In this document: positions 35,041-45,698 of the stretch, piece after piece
How positions within the stretch are numbered: position 1 is the stretch's first letter
Layout of the letters: every line of letters starts with the position of its first letter
NCBI RefSeq assembly: GCF_024679245.1
Contig: NC_090183.1
Location: forward strand, 22,739,355-22,803,354
Reading direction: 5' to 3'
Source: Pseudorasbora parva
Lineage: Eukaryota; Chordata; Actinopteri; Cypriniformes; Gobionidae
Length of the DNA stretch: 64,000 bases
Notes under the pieces: generated by a model
The model's database searches: none
The model's input: only the letters and a program-made list of their open reading frames with translations
Told to the model about the DNA's origin: nothing
Made by a program: the position numbers and the translations under genes

Positions 35041-36896
35041 ATCAAAGAATATAAACAAGACAAAAAAATTGATCACATTTTCAATTAATGTAAACAAAAG
35101 TGTTATAAAGGGTATGCATGGATGTCACTTTCCTGAGTGAGTGGCAAAAGAGCTGCTGCGTGACTGGATTTAATAGGGGAACCGGTGTAAACAACGAGTA
35201 AACAAGTTTCAGTTTAAACTAAAGCTTAGACTTGATATAGTGGTGCTTAAAACTTACCAAAGATCCAGTGATCCATGGATATTGACAAGAACATTTCCTG
35301 GCATTTTTACATGCCTGATTTTGACACCAGTAAAATACATAAATCAAATTTGCCTGTGAATGCTTTAAATAAATACAATATACTAAGGGTGTAATGGTAA
35401 ACAAAACTGACGGTTTGGTATGCACCTCGGTTCTGAAGTCACGGTTCGGTACAGCAGGGGAGAGAAAACTAAATATAAAATAGTTTTTTTTTTAAACAGT
35501 GGTTTACTGAACAGATTGTGTCAGTCCATAAATTAATTTAATTATAACTAAAATATTTTAATTCAATTATAACTAAATAAAGCATTAATTCAATTATAAC
35601 AGGGTTTTTTTAAATCTCTCTTCTAATAGTTTTTATTATTTGCTAATAAGTTATACCACACTCATATAGGCATACATTATGCATGTTACTGGCCATTGTT
35701 TAAATCTGCTAGCAATTCAAAATACATCTTTATGGCTGTACAAGATATTATTCAGCACCCTGATGAACATCACAATGCCGGGTTGGCCTACGTTGTCGTC
35801 ACGTTCTCTCCATCTGGATGAAGATAAGGAGCAGAGACTGCACAGCGGGTTGTGTTGACAGTGTTTAGTGATTTGGAGAAGAGAAAACTTCAGAATAATG
35901 TCACAGAGTTCATTCAAGCAATTCAAGACGAACCTGATGAGAGGGCTGCTGGAGAACAGTATATTTATTGTTTTGTTTATAATACTATTTTGATTGTTGT
36001 TCATTGCAATTATATTTATAATTTGTTTTGTAATTTTATTAGAAAGTGTATATATGTATAATAGTCTAAACAAAAAAACATTTAGCTTAAATTGAGGAGA
36101 TTTAATAAAACATGAATGAAATGTGTACATTTTGCAATTTCTTTTTAAGAAATGACATACGTTTGAAGTATGCTAAACTAATACAACACATTCTAACTAG
36201 CAAAGCAGAGAAAAGGTCATCATGTATGCATTTGACATCATGTAACTTAAACTATATGCAAGCTAATAGTCAGTGAGGCGTGACCATATAGCTTTTCTCT
36301 GCTTTGCTAGTGAAATATAAAACTCAGTAACAATATTAACACTAAAACATAAATAATATATTCATGTTACGTATCAAGTCAACTGAACCCTAATAACTTT
36401 ACCGAATGCACGGAGCATATTTGCAAGGTGCAAAACGACAAACATGACATTTGAACGTCCACATTTTTGAGTACTGTTCGTTTTACAAGAGAATTTTTTA
36501 AATATCTTTATTCATATTTATTGCATGTTTGTAAATAATTATATGTGCTCCAAAATAGGAGGAAAAAAACTAAAATATACTCACCATTTGACACGCGGAT
36601 GTTGTGAGGGAGATGCAAAATGCCGTGTGCAAGCGAAATTCAAAGCAGTGGGGAAAAAATAGCAACATAAACATGTCAACCATAGTGTGTACACGCTAAC
36701 AAATAATGTGAAAGGTTTTGAATTTAAAAAATAAAGCAAAACATTCATAGAGCGCTCACCTGCACGCGGTCATCCACCACAAGCGCCATTGTGACTGCGT
36801 CACTGCAAAAACTCACGTGTCAAGGTTGATGTGTGTTACCATGGAAATTAGAACGCATGTCATTGCATAATAACGGTCGCAATAAAAAAACTCACG
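35041..36896. other. piggyBac 3' non-coding region
   Basis: AT-rich. 35385-35460 resembles the end of a hAT-like MITE ('ggtgtaatggtaaac...cacggttcggta'). A 69-codon plus frame at 35852-36061 begins LEKRKLQNNVTEFIQAIQDE and could be a stray exon, but nothing supports that. Confidence 0.4.
36197..36310. repeat. 19-bp perfect inverted repeat in piggyBac 3' part
   Basis: Arms 36197-36215 and 36292-36310 ('ctagcaaagcagagaaaag' and its complement) are exact, with 76 bp between. Confidence 0.9.
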
Positions 36897-37117
36897 CCAG
36901 GCTGCCAGTCTTATTTTTAAGAACGTACGTGCGAAAGGGTTAATATATATGGAATATTTAACAAAAAGGGTGGAAAAACTCTTCAAATAGACAGACAAAA
37001 ACACCAAATAGACAGACAGGTTCACAAAGATCGCTTACTGAAGGCACAGAAGCTAGTTCCTGTTTGTTTTCGCGGACGCTTTATAGCTTCCGGTCGATGA
37101 TGTCATCACGCCGACGA

Positions 37118-38029
37118 TCCTTGCACCACTCCTGTTTAACCTGTATATGCTGCCACTGAGCCAAATAATGAAAAATATCAATATTGCTTACCAAAGCTAT
37201 GCTGATGACACCCAGCTCTACTTAGCACTATCACCTAATGACTACAGCCCCATTGACTCCCTGTGCAAATGCATTGATGAAGTTAACAACTGGATGTGCC
37301 AGTGATCTTCAGTTAAACAAAGACAAAACTGAAATCACTACATTTGGAAACAAAGATGAAATTCTCAAGGTGAATGCATATCTTGAGGCTAAAGGTCTGA
37401 TAACAAAAAATCAAGTCAGGAATCTTGGTGTGATTTTGGAGTCAGACCTGAGTTTCAGTAGTCATGTCAAAGCAATAACTAAATCAGCTTACTATCATCT
37501 GAAAAATATTGCAAGAATTAGATGCTTTGTTTCCAGGCAAGACTTAGAGAAACTTGTTCATGCTTTCATCACCAGTAGGGTGGACTATTGTAATGGCCTT
37601 CTCACCGTCCTTCCCAAAAAGACCATTAGACAGCTGCAGCTCATACAGAACGCTGCTGCCAGGATTCTGAGCAGAACCAGAAAATATGACCATATCACAC
37701 CAGTCCTCAGGTCTTTACACTGGCTTCCAGTTACATCTAGGATCGATTTTAAAGTACTACTACTTGTTTATAAATCTCTCAATGACCTAGGACCTCAATA
37801 CATCGCAGATATGCTGATTAAATACGAACCCAACAGATCACTCAGATCAACAGGATCAAATCAGTTAGAAATACCAAGAGTTCACTCAAAGCAAGGAAAG
37901 TCTGCCTTTAGCTATTATGCCAGCCGTAGTTGGAACCAGCTTCCCGAACAGATCAGATGTGATCCAACAGTAGCCACATTCAAATCCAGACTCAAAACAC
38001 ATCTGTTTAGCTGTGCATTTACTGAATGA
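37118..38029 (+). pseudogene. L2 LINE pol: reverse-transcriptase palm end and C-terminus
   Basis: Resumes at ILAPLLFNLYMLPLS, then YADDTQLYLALSP (catalytic Asp pair) and NNWM. A one-base shift near 37300 leads into DLQLNKDKTEITTFG, NQVRNLGVILESDLSF, KSAYYHLKNIARIR, LIQNAAARILSRTRKYDH, LHWLPVTSRIDFKVLL and SRSWNQLPEQI, ending LKTHLFSCAFTE. Compared with the 5' part ending at 28405, about 65 residues of the reverse transcriptase (between DHNILL and ILAPLL) are missing at the DIRS insertion site. After the shift, the frame is open to its natural stop at 38029. Confidence 0.9.
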
Positions 38030-38275
38030 GCTCTGAGCACTGTATGTCCGACTGATTGCACCTTATCTATGCATCATTTTTTAAAGTTTTAGTTTACCTG
38101 TTTTTTTTCTTTGGTTATCATAATTTTATTATTTTTAATTCTGTTTACATTGTATTCTTTTTCTTATGCATTTTTATCCCTATTTTAATTCCTTTCTATG
38201 TAAAGCACTTTGAATTGCCATTGTGTATGAAATGTGTTATATAAATAAACTTGCCTTGCCTTGCCTTGAAGAGGC
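38030..38275 (+). repeat. L2 LINE 3' UTR and TTGCC tail
   Basis: AT-rich 3' tail ending 'gttatataaataaacttgcc', then repeats of TTGCC to about 38272, typical of L2 ends with simple-repeat tails. Confidence 0.85.
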
Positions 38276-38620
38276 TGCCTTGCGAGGTGGGGGCATCAAG
38301 AAATCTTCCTTCATCTCAGCAAGGTTTAAACAGAGATGCCGTTCCTGTACCACCATGGTGTACACCATGGTTGCTGAGCACAGTTACTGCATCAATCCTG
38401 GCTCAGAACTACCCTTGTGCAGATATCTTATTGCTTTGGCCTGGTGTACCTGCAAGGTTTGCCATGGCAGGTCTAGCTTTCTCAGCGTGGGCATGACCCA
38501 AACACATGAGGCAGAAATTGTGGCCATCTGAGGATGGTAGATATCAGACGCATCCAGAAACACACAGGTGGAAAGGCATCTTTCCAGATGCAGACATATA
38601 CGAGGCTGCCAATTAGCTGA
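38276..38620 (-). pseudogene. Old DIRS relic, gag part
   Basis: On the minus strand, 38478-38530 reads SSDGHNFCLMCLGHAHAEKA, the same C-x2-C-L-G-x2-H pattern as the intact DIRS gag start (CVACLGAQHAQ at about 32.75 kb). Flanking frames contain stops. Position and strand fit the missing 5' part of the DIRS relic at 24177-25955, the two being separated by the inserted L2. Confidence 0.62.
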
Positions 38621-38876
38621 ACATACTGTATACTAGTTTAATTGGTGACACGTAGCCTACTTTTTAAAATCTTTACTTGAATATGGCAACATTCTTATTT
38701 TAAACATTTTATTTGAATATAGCAACATGAAACCTCGTTCAACAAAATACTTCTATAATCAAATCACTGACAGAGATCCCTCCGCTGTCATCCATTCACT
38801 GTGGGCATTGTTAGTAAGCGTGATGAAATCATCCATAGCAATGAGGTCAACCCCACCCTTTCTCTTAGCTTAAAGG

Positions 38877-39104
38877 GTTAGTTCACCCAAAAATGAAATT
38901 TATGTCATTAATGACTCACCCTAATGTTGTTCGACACCTGTAAGACCTCCGTTCATCTTCGGAACACAGTTTAAGATATTTATATTTAGTCCGAGAGCGT
39001 ATGAAAGTGTATGCACACTATACTGTCCATGTCCAGAAAGGTAATAAAAACATCATCAAAGTAGTCCATGAATTTCATTTTTGGGTGAACTAACACTTTA
39101 AGAA
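38877..39104. repeat. Fold-back MITE, internally deleted copy
   Basis: Inverted ends 'aaagggttagttcaccc' and 'gggtgaactaacacttt'. The left part matches the arm at 61424-61600 ('cactgtccatgtccagaaag'-like). Confidence 0.85.
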
Positions 39105-40420
39105 TTATCTCTATTCCTTAACAAAAGTTCAATTTATCTGCAAATTTCTTTTTAGCAGTTGAATTAGGTAAAACAAAATCAAACATCAAAATGACTAGTC
39201 ACTTTATTTACATCTAAATATGAATGTAAATACAACTTTTTAAAAACATTGTTTAACAGTTTTATTTTATTTTATTTGTATGTATAAATAATGCAATTAT
39301 TATTGATATTTTATTACCGTCAGTGTTACATATTTAATTTTTTTCCCCATCAGTGCTTTATAGAGTGCACATTTGATGCTTTGGTTCCATTTTTTTTTTG
39401 TAAAACAATCATACCAATAACAAATTGTAAATTGAAAACACAATTGAAAATACCCAGTCAAAACATTATTAAAAAAATCAGCTTCACCTGCTTCTCCTCT
39501 TTTATTCATAAATAAACCAATCACAGCAAAAACCTCAATTACTGGGTAATTATGGAAACTGGTTTTCCCATTCACTTTTAATGCCTGTCTTACCCCTACG
39601 GCCCAAATCAACCCACCATGCAGCCACTTCCACAGTACCTCTTAATTAACACCACACTGTATCATAGCAACATACTCTCTTCATGCAAGACTGGGTGTTA
39701 CATAGTGTTAATTACCAGATATAAGTGGGAGCAAACAGAATTGTACTCTTCATGTTCCCTCTCTCTTGTTGTTCTAATTTCTATACCTCTGTATCTGTTT
39801 GATATCATTTGAACCCAATGGTCCAGAGCAGATAGTTATGGAAATAAGATATTTCATTGTTCTGTGCATGACAAGCTCTGAAAAAGCAACCCTAACAAAT
39901 GAAACCTAATCCGCAGCAGATTTTATTTATAAAAGAGCTGCCAACTGTTTTACACCACTGATTTATTCAGGACTGAGATAAGCACATAAAAACAAATACA
40001 CACTATGCAATCATCTAACACTAGGGCACACAGTAGGCTAATAAAGAGAACAAGCTACCAGACTAAGACAACAGGTAATCCAATAACAGATTTATTAGAA
40101 GCAATTATTTTATAAAGAGATCGTAAAATTAATCCATATGAATTGAGCAGTTTTGTCCAAATTTTCTGAAGAGACACAATCTCTTTTACATGATGAACAG
40201 ATTTAATTTAGCCATATATTTACATATAAACATTCATCTAATCACACATCAGATATGGCAAACGGAAGCTCAAGCTTGCTTGCTTGACATGCGAGAACTT
40301 GTAAACTCTTCCACATATTCTTTGATTACATGGTCTCCTTGAAAATGAAAAATAATGGCCCTGTAATGTCCGTTAGTAGTCCTTAGTCGGGGCAACATTA
40401 TTAGCTGCTACATGTTATTT
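39105..40420. other. No gene recognised
   Basis: AT-rich sequence without repeat ends; a 103-codon minus frame and a 74-codon plus frame overlap near 39300-39600 and look non-coding. Confidence 0.45.
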
Positions 40421-40575
40421 TATAGACCATTTCAGAATGTTTGTAAACAATGGGCACCAGGATACTTTCGGGTGGCAGAACGCGAGTGGCTTCTATTGAC
40501 AAACTGAAGAGATCCAGCCAGCTACTGTAAACAGTTACATAGTTAAGAACATTATTGTTGATTAAAGTTGAAACT

Positions 40576-40767
40576 ATGACAAAAACGTGTTGTGTTTGGG
40601 GTTGCGCCGTCCGATATACAGCAAAAGGTGTAGGACTGTATCGATTTCCTTCAGAAAAAAGTAAATATATCCAGCAAAACCCGTGGGTGAGGAGGCTAAA
40701 GCGAGTGCACGTCGTCAAAAGTGGCGCTACAGAGAAGTATTCTCAAAATGGCCCATCTACAAAATCA
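40576..40767 (+). pseudogene. THAP-domain first-exon fragment
   Basis: The frame begins MTKTCCVWGCAVRYTAKG, then VGLYRFPSEKSKYIQQNPW. The Cys pair followed by a Phe-Pro segment and a Trp is the N-terminal half of a THAP zinc finger (C-x2-4-C, FP, W). The second half (C-x2-H and AVPT) is not found downstream; GTGAGG right after PW could be a splice donor. THAP domains bind DNA and occur in P-element-like transposases and host factors. Context here is repeat-rich, so a transposon exon is more likely than a host gene. No partner exon was found. Confidence 0.55.
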
Positions 40768-40779
40768 TAGCAGAGCATA

Positions 40780-41615
40780 ATTATCTTCAGCTTTGGAAAT
40801 TCAAGACTAATATTAGTAAACTTTAGATCTCTTTTAAAGATCGTACTCATTGCCAGTCACTGCCTGAAGTAAAAATAGGATAAGACAGAACTTCTAGTGT
40901 CATGTAGGCTACTGATCGAATGTCAATGGAAGAAATAGGAAAAGCAAAACATAGTTATAGATTGATGCGTGTACCACTAATGGCTTCTTCATCACCACGA
41001 GTTTGGTTTGAGTGAATGCCTAACGTTAGCGGAGTAGCGCTAGTCTACAGCACGCTATCCTTTTTTGACCGTCAGAAGCTCACGTCTGTGCCATCTGATC
41101 CGACCCTGACCGAGCAACAGAAAACGATCATAGCCTTTTTTTAGTTAGATAACAGGGAAATAGACCATCTACGATAGCCTAACATATTGTAAGCTCGCAA
41201 TAAAGAACCTCTTCTAGGCTAATTCTGCTGCATGAGAAAAGAGAACACCTCTTTACAATTTTCTGGGTCTTAAACGAGTCTACGTTTATGATATATGCCC
41301 TTATTTTCATGCAAAACGCTAGCTTGCTCTGTCTGGATGCGTTTAAATCTGTTCTAAGTTTGCATTTTTCTCACCTATCACACAAAACCAGAAAGCAGGT
41401 TAATGCGTTTACATGCAGCGCGAAATTGAGGTAAGTGGAAGAAAACTACCTGTCCCGACCGGTTTATGCTTATGCCGTTTATGACATTACTCCGATAAAA
41501 GAAAACAGGTTACCGCTTTTACATGACCATGTTCATTGTCGGCTTATTGGGCATAATCGGCTTAAGAACATGCATGTAAACGCACCCAATGAGTGTGCAC
41601 TTAAACAACACCAGA
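40780..41615. other. No gene recognised
   Basis: Intervening sequence between the THAP fragment and the helicase-bearing repeat; short frames only. Confidence 0.4.
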
Positions 41616-42133
41616 CATAGCCTGACAAGCCAGACCCACATTAAAATGTTGGGTCTGGGAACACACCACTGGTAGGGTTCAATCCGAGGAGCTGGATAAA
41701 TGCTTGTCTTTCAAATTCCTTCTGCATGCAATAGGTTTGCGCTTCAACCAACCAGAGCAACAAAGAAGGTGAAGCGAAGCTAGTTGATAGATTAAACTTT
41801 TGCCGTATCCGGTCAGCAAAACTCCAAACACATCTTCCTTTTTTAAGAATGACTTCAGTGCCGTTCTTTGTTCTTTTTTCAAAGAAAAGCTTAACTCCAA
41901 GTCTTCCAGAGTTGCAGCCAAAGCCAATTTGAAAGCTATTTGCCAGCTTCTTTGTTTTCAAGTAGCATGCGGAACTGTCACTACTCTGCTGTTATTATGT
42001 TAAGCCCACCCACCGACTCTATACATGATGTGTTTGACCTAGAGTTTGGTTTCTCAAGCTTGCAAGCCAATGGAGAGTTGCTAGACAACCCTGGTTTCAA
42101 ATTACATTTACATTACATTGCTAGGCTACACCA
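41616..42133 (-). mobile_element. Short element carrying a RecQ-like helicase fragment
   Basis: The left end 'tagcctgacaagccag' and the complement of the right end 'gtgtagcctagcaatg' are loosely inverted. Inside, the minus strand encodes the start of a superfamily 2 helicase. Both the ends and the gene are incomplete. Confidence 0.5.
41679..41927 (-). pseudogene. RecQ-like helicase N-terminal fragment
   Basis: Begins MALAATLEDLELSF, then LKKEQRTALKSFLKKEDVFG, then VLLTGYGKSLIYQLA. The last is a motif I (Walker A) of RecQ type (the usual PTG is LTG here), and the preceding segment corresponds to the Q-motif region (xxEQxxAIxxxxxG). After about 55 residues homology ends. With no motif II onward it has no helicase activity. 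RecQ-like fragments of this kind occur dispersed in fish repeats (from memory); whether the source is a helicase-encoding transposon or a captured host exon is open. Confidence 0.65.
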
Positions 42134-43109
42134 GACAATGAACTAAGGAAAGTGAAGGTTTTAAATACACAGTATAACAAATACACTGTATAAATACACA
42201 GTATAACAAATACACAGTATATATACACAGTATAACAAACTCAAATACAAACAGGAGTGCTATTTTTATTAAAAAACATGTAAGCGTCACTGTCAAGTTC
42301 AAGTCTGTCACAAAGCTCCCTCCATCTCAAAAATGCTAAGCTGATATTGATGCTTGTTTTATTTCTCAGTTTGTCATAAAGCCTACTTTTCAAGGCCAAA
42401 ATACAATTCGACCACTCATGCCTGTACAACAGCGCATGCGCAAGTCCACATTTAAAGAAGTATACTTTGAAAGGCTTGCACGTGCATCTGTGGAAAGTGA
42501 AGTATACCTGGAGCTTCAGTTCAGTTGATCTAGGTTTACTTTTTTCCCCCCCTGTACTCTTCAATGGATAATTGCGATCCATGATGACTGGACGACAGCA
42601 TTGTGTTTCGCATTTGTCCATGTGTGTTTCCATGGTTTCTACAAGCGGAAACTGCAGATATTACTTAATTTATAGGTAACAAGGGATGAGCCATATTTTA
42701 AAATAAGAACTTCTCTGCATTTACAAATCCATGGGAACTTTTGGGATAATGTAAGTACACAACTGCATGAAATTTATGACACTGTACAAGTGGTTTTTGG
42801 ATACTTACATATTGTGCCTTTTACCCACCCTTAAAAGCAGGGCTTAAAAAAATCAATCGGTTCACTTTAAGCAGTATCAATATTTTAACATTTCTGTTCT
42901 TTTGTTCCTTCTGTAACATTACCGTTCCCAAAAAGATTTTGTCTATACTTTACACATTAGCTTTAATATATTAATATTAAACTTTATGTAAAAAAGAGCT
43001 TGTGACTAAACATCGCAACTCCAGTGACTCCTCAAACTGACACTTGCAAGTATCTGACCATACATAAAGCCACAATACTAACTTTGACAAAATGGTTTGT
43101 AATTATTTA
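42134..43109. other. No gene; short tandem repeat
   Basis: 42160-42245 contains about five imperfect copies of 'aaatacacagtataac'. A 130-codon minus frame (42241-42633) has no recognised domain. Confidence 0.45.
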
Positions 43110-43700
43110 AAATAAATTCCCGATTCCACAAAAGTTGGGAAATTGTACAAATTGTAAATAAAAAAAAGGAATGCAATAATTTACAAATCTCATCAACTTA
43201 TATTTTATTCACAATTAAATATGGATAACATATCAAATGTTAAAAGTGAATGAATCAAGTGAATGAATCAAATGACATTCTGAAATGTCATGGCAAATAT
43301 TTGTTCGTTTTGGATTTCATGAGAGCTACACATTCCAAAAGTTGGGACAGGTAGCAATAAGAGGCTAGAAAAGTTAAATGTACATATAAGGAACAAATGG
43401 AGGACCTTTTTGCAACTTATTAGGTCAATTCGCAACATGATTGTATACAAAGAGCCTCTCAGATTGGAAGTGCCTCTCAGAAGTCAAGATGGGCGGAGGA
43501 TCACCAATTCCCCCAATGCTGTGGCAAAAAATAGTGGAGCAATAACAGAAAGGAGTTTCTCAGAGAAAAATTGCAAAAAGTCATCGTCATCTATAGAGCA
43601 TAATATCATCCAAAGAGTCCAAAGAATCTGGAACAATCTCTGTGCGTAAGGGTCAAGGCTGGAAAACCATACTGGATGCCCGTGATCATCGGGCCCTTAT
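43110..43700 (+). pseudogene. Tc1-like element, 5' end and transposase N-terminus
   Basis: The left end is a long AT-rich terminal region ('ccacaaaagttggga' at 43130 and 'ttccaaaagttgggacagg' near 43335). The transposase start region reads in mixed frames: KMGGGSPIPPM-like, then GVSQRKIAK-like (helix-turn-helix), then HNIIQR, then NNLCA and ...ILDARDHRAL near 43690. The catalytic domain and right end are absent, so the copy is truncated near 43700. The DNA-binding domain would recognise the terminal repeats. Confidence 0.7.
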
Positions 43701-43892
43701 TATTCACAATAATATTTTTCAAGAGTTAACACATAATTTATGTAAGACTGATATCATGAGGTGCTCATTGAAATAACATTTAGTTAAATTTTATTAGATC
43801 TATTACAAAAAATGAATAAAATATATATAAAAAAAGCTTTGTCCTTAATTCATGGGATCCACACTTTAAAGCTGTTTAAATTTGTTGAAGTA

Positions 43893-43968
43893 TCTGAAGT
43901 TGATTCCGGCAAACGCTGTGGGTGAGACCTCCGTCTCACCCACAGCGTTTGCCGAAATCAACTTCAGA
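43893..43968. repeat. Near-perfect hairpin, 36-bp arms, 4-base loop
   Basis: Arms 43893-43928 and 43933-43968 are complementary at 35 of 36 positions (one C/A mismatch) around the loop 'ctcc'. It spans the left tip of the putative LTR. Confidence 0.95.
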
Positions 43969-45698
43969 TTGATCGGTGTTGGAGGGACGTATTGAGGCGG
44001 ATGGTACAGACTGGGCGAAGTCAAAACAGAGCACTGGGCTGAAGGAAACACAGAGTTAAGTGTATGAAGAATTCCCTTTGGAGTGATTGTGCTGATATGT
44101 ATGATTACTGCCTTGAAGAGATTGTTTACACTGAGAAGTCCCCGGAAACGCATTGAAAAGAGGAAGGAGTGTGCTGAAAGGTTGTAGTCTTGACGTTCTC
44201 ATATGGTCATCCTCTGCACTGACCCTTTCTACTATCCAGGACCTATTTCCTGGCCCAACGTAGTGATTCTAACCCTAATTCACCGTGAGTGTGTGGAGTA
44301 CAGTGGGTGAGTCTTTTTGATATGTGTACACCTGAAGAATTGTAGTGTTGTGCTGTGCAAATGCTGTCAGTGATCCCTTTCCAGGCCGAAGAGAAAGCCC
44401 TGCATTAGAGGAAGTGAATTGGTGACGATGGGCAAATGTTGCATATGTATATACACCCGACTGTGACTCGTCAACCTCTTTCCCCCACCTGGTGGTGGTG
44501 TGGCAACGGTATGAAGTAAGAGCTTGCGGTGAATAGTGTGTGGAGTATAATAGGAAGGGAAGTTGAATTGGCTGCTGTGTAGAAGGAGCTTATGTGCTGT
44601 CTCTGTATGACCCTATGTCTGTGAAGTGCTTTCAGGACTGAGCCAAGGGCTCTGCGTCATCGTGGGACTGTTCTACTACGTGTGGGAAGTCAACGTTAAC
44701 GTGTTCCTTAGAAGTCTCTCCTAGTGAGGAAGGCTGGAAGTCCTCTGTGTGTAAATACGCACTCTCCGGCCACCTGAGACTTGAAGCGCTAAAGCCGACG
44801 TCTGTCTACCTACGGAGCTGTGAGTAAAGCTAAGAGCCCAGTGTACCGCCTGTATACTCACCTGCACGTCCAAAGCTAAGAGCCCAGTGTACCGCCTGTA
44901 TACTGACCTGCACGTCCAAAGCTAAGAGCCCAGTGTACTGTCCTGTATACTCACCTGTATGCCCAAAGCTAAGAGCCCAGTGTACTGTTCTGTATACTCA
45001 CATGTACGTCCAGAGCTAAGAGTCCAGTGTACCGCCCTGTATTCTCACCTGTACGTCCAAAGCTAAGAGCCCAGTGTACCGCCTGCATACTCACCTGTAC
45101 GCCCAAAGCTAAGAGCCCAGTGTACCGTCTGTATACCCACCTGTACGCCCAAAGCTAAGAGCCTAGTGTACTGTCCTGCATACTCACATGCACGTCCAAA
45201 GCTAAGAGCCTAGTGTACCGCCTGCATACTCACCTGTACGACCAAAGCTAAGAGCCCAGTGTACTGTCCTGTATACTCACCTGTACGCCCAAAGTTAAGA
45301 GCCCAGTGTACTGTCCTGTATACTCACCTGTACGTCCAAAGCTAAGAGCCCAGAGTACCGCCTGTATACTCACCTGCACGTCCAAAGCTAAGAGCCCAGT
45401 GTACCGCCTGTATACTCACCTGTAAGCCTAGGCTCGTACGAGGAAGAGAGAGCTGGGAAGATCCGTTGAGAGTCAAAAGTGACTCAGATCCCAAGGCCCC
45501 AGTCCTAGAGGGCCGGTTCCCCTTTTTTTAGTATCCCTTTCTCCCCTTTCCTAAAATTCTTTTTAAATCAATAAACACTGTTTTAACCTACCCGTCCTCG
45601 TCTGTCCGGTCATTGGGGTGTTTCTGGGACCTCCTCGGGGTGGAAACTTAGGGAGGAGCGAGACGCGCGCTAGTGGTGGTCCCCTCCGACCTGTGACA
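43895..45698 (+). mobile_element. Putative 1.8-kb solo LTR with hairpin and minisatellite
   Basis: Begins TG (43895) and ends CA (45698), with the 4-bp direct duplication TATC at 43891-43894 and 45699-45702. The AATAAA signal at 45570 is followed by a T-rich / GT-rich stretch, as in a 3' LTR R-U5 region. There is no protein-coding frame. No internal retroelement sequence adjoins on either side, so an LTR left by homologous recombination is the simplest reading. The superfamily is not identified. The size is large for an LTR. Confidence 0.65.
44829..45426 (+). repeat. 46-47-bp minisatellite, 13 copies
   Basis: Unit 'gctaagagcccagtgtac' followed by 'gcctgtatactcacctg' and 'acgtccaaa'-like sequence. 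Thirteen units start at about 44829, 44875, 44921, 44968, 45014, 45062, 45108, 45154, 45201, 45247, 45294, 45341 and 45387. Variants differ by single bases and 1-bp indels. Confidence 0.95.

Larger units (their letters stand above)
32891..36939 (+). mobile_element. piggyBac element, 4,049 bp, TTAA on both sides
   Basis: TTAA at 32887-32890 and 36940-36943 flank the ends. The left tip 'ccctttgacacgtacg' and the complement of the right tip 'ccctttcgcacgtacg' match. It carries a decayed transposase gene (33991-35040), a tandem duplication of about 171 bp (33209-33560), a tRNA-derived SINE, an insertion-like segment beginning near 35385 and a 19-bp hairpin (36197-36310). It sits in the 5' leader of the DIRS element. 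Confidence 0.9.
28405..37118 (-). mobile_element. DIRS-type tyrosine-recombinase retrotransposon, split by piggyBac
   Basis: Minus-strand order: leader, gag-like ORF, reverse transcriptase, RNase H, tyrosine recombinase. There are no LTRs and no integrase. Instead 28536-28608 and 37047-37119 are 73-bp inverted terminal repeats, and an internal segment 28657-28711 is complementary to the outer end 28408-28462. This is the inverted-repeat plus internal-complementary-region arrangement diagnostic of DIRS elements. A piggyBac element (32891-36939) separates the leader from gag. The element sits within an L2 LINE; no target duplication is seen, as expected for recombinase-mediated integration. Confidence 0.88.
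25956..38275 (+). mobile_element. L2-type LINE, interrupted by a DIRS element
   Basis: The 5' part (about 25956-28405) carries an ORF1 remnant plus the endonuclease and first half of the reverse transcriptase. The 3' part (37118-38275) resumes inside the reverse transcriptase and ends with 'tatataaataaac' and tandem TTGCC units. The two parts belong to one element: the protein continues, orientation agrees, and the 3' part lacks its own 5' end. The 5' boundary is approximate. Confidence 0.8.

Noticed and set aside
40576..40767. Host THAP gene
   Set aside because: Only half a THAP domain is present, in repeat-rich DNA, with no partner exons.
44829..45426. CRISPR-like array of 46-47-bp units
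   Set aside because: The units are contiguous tandem repeats with no unique spacers, in an animal genome. It is a minisatellite.
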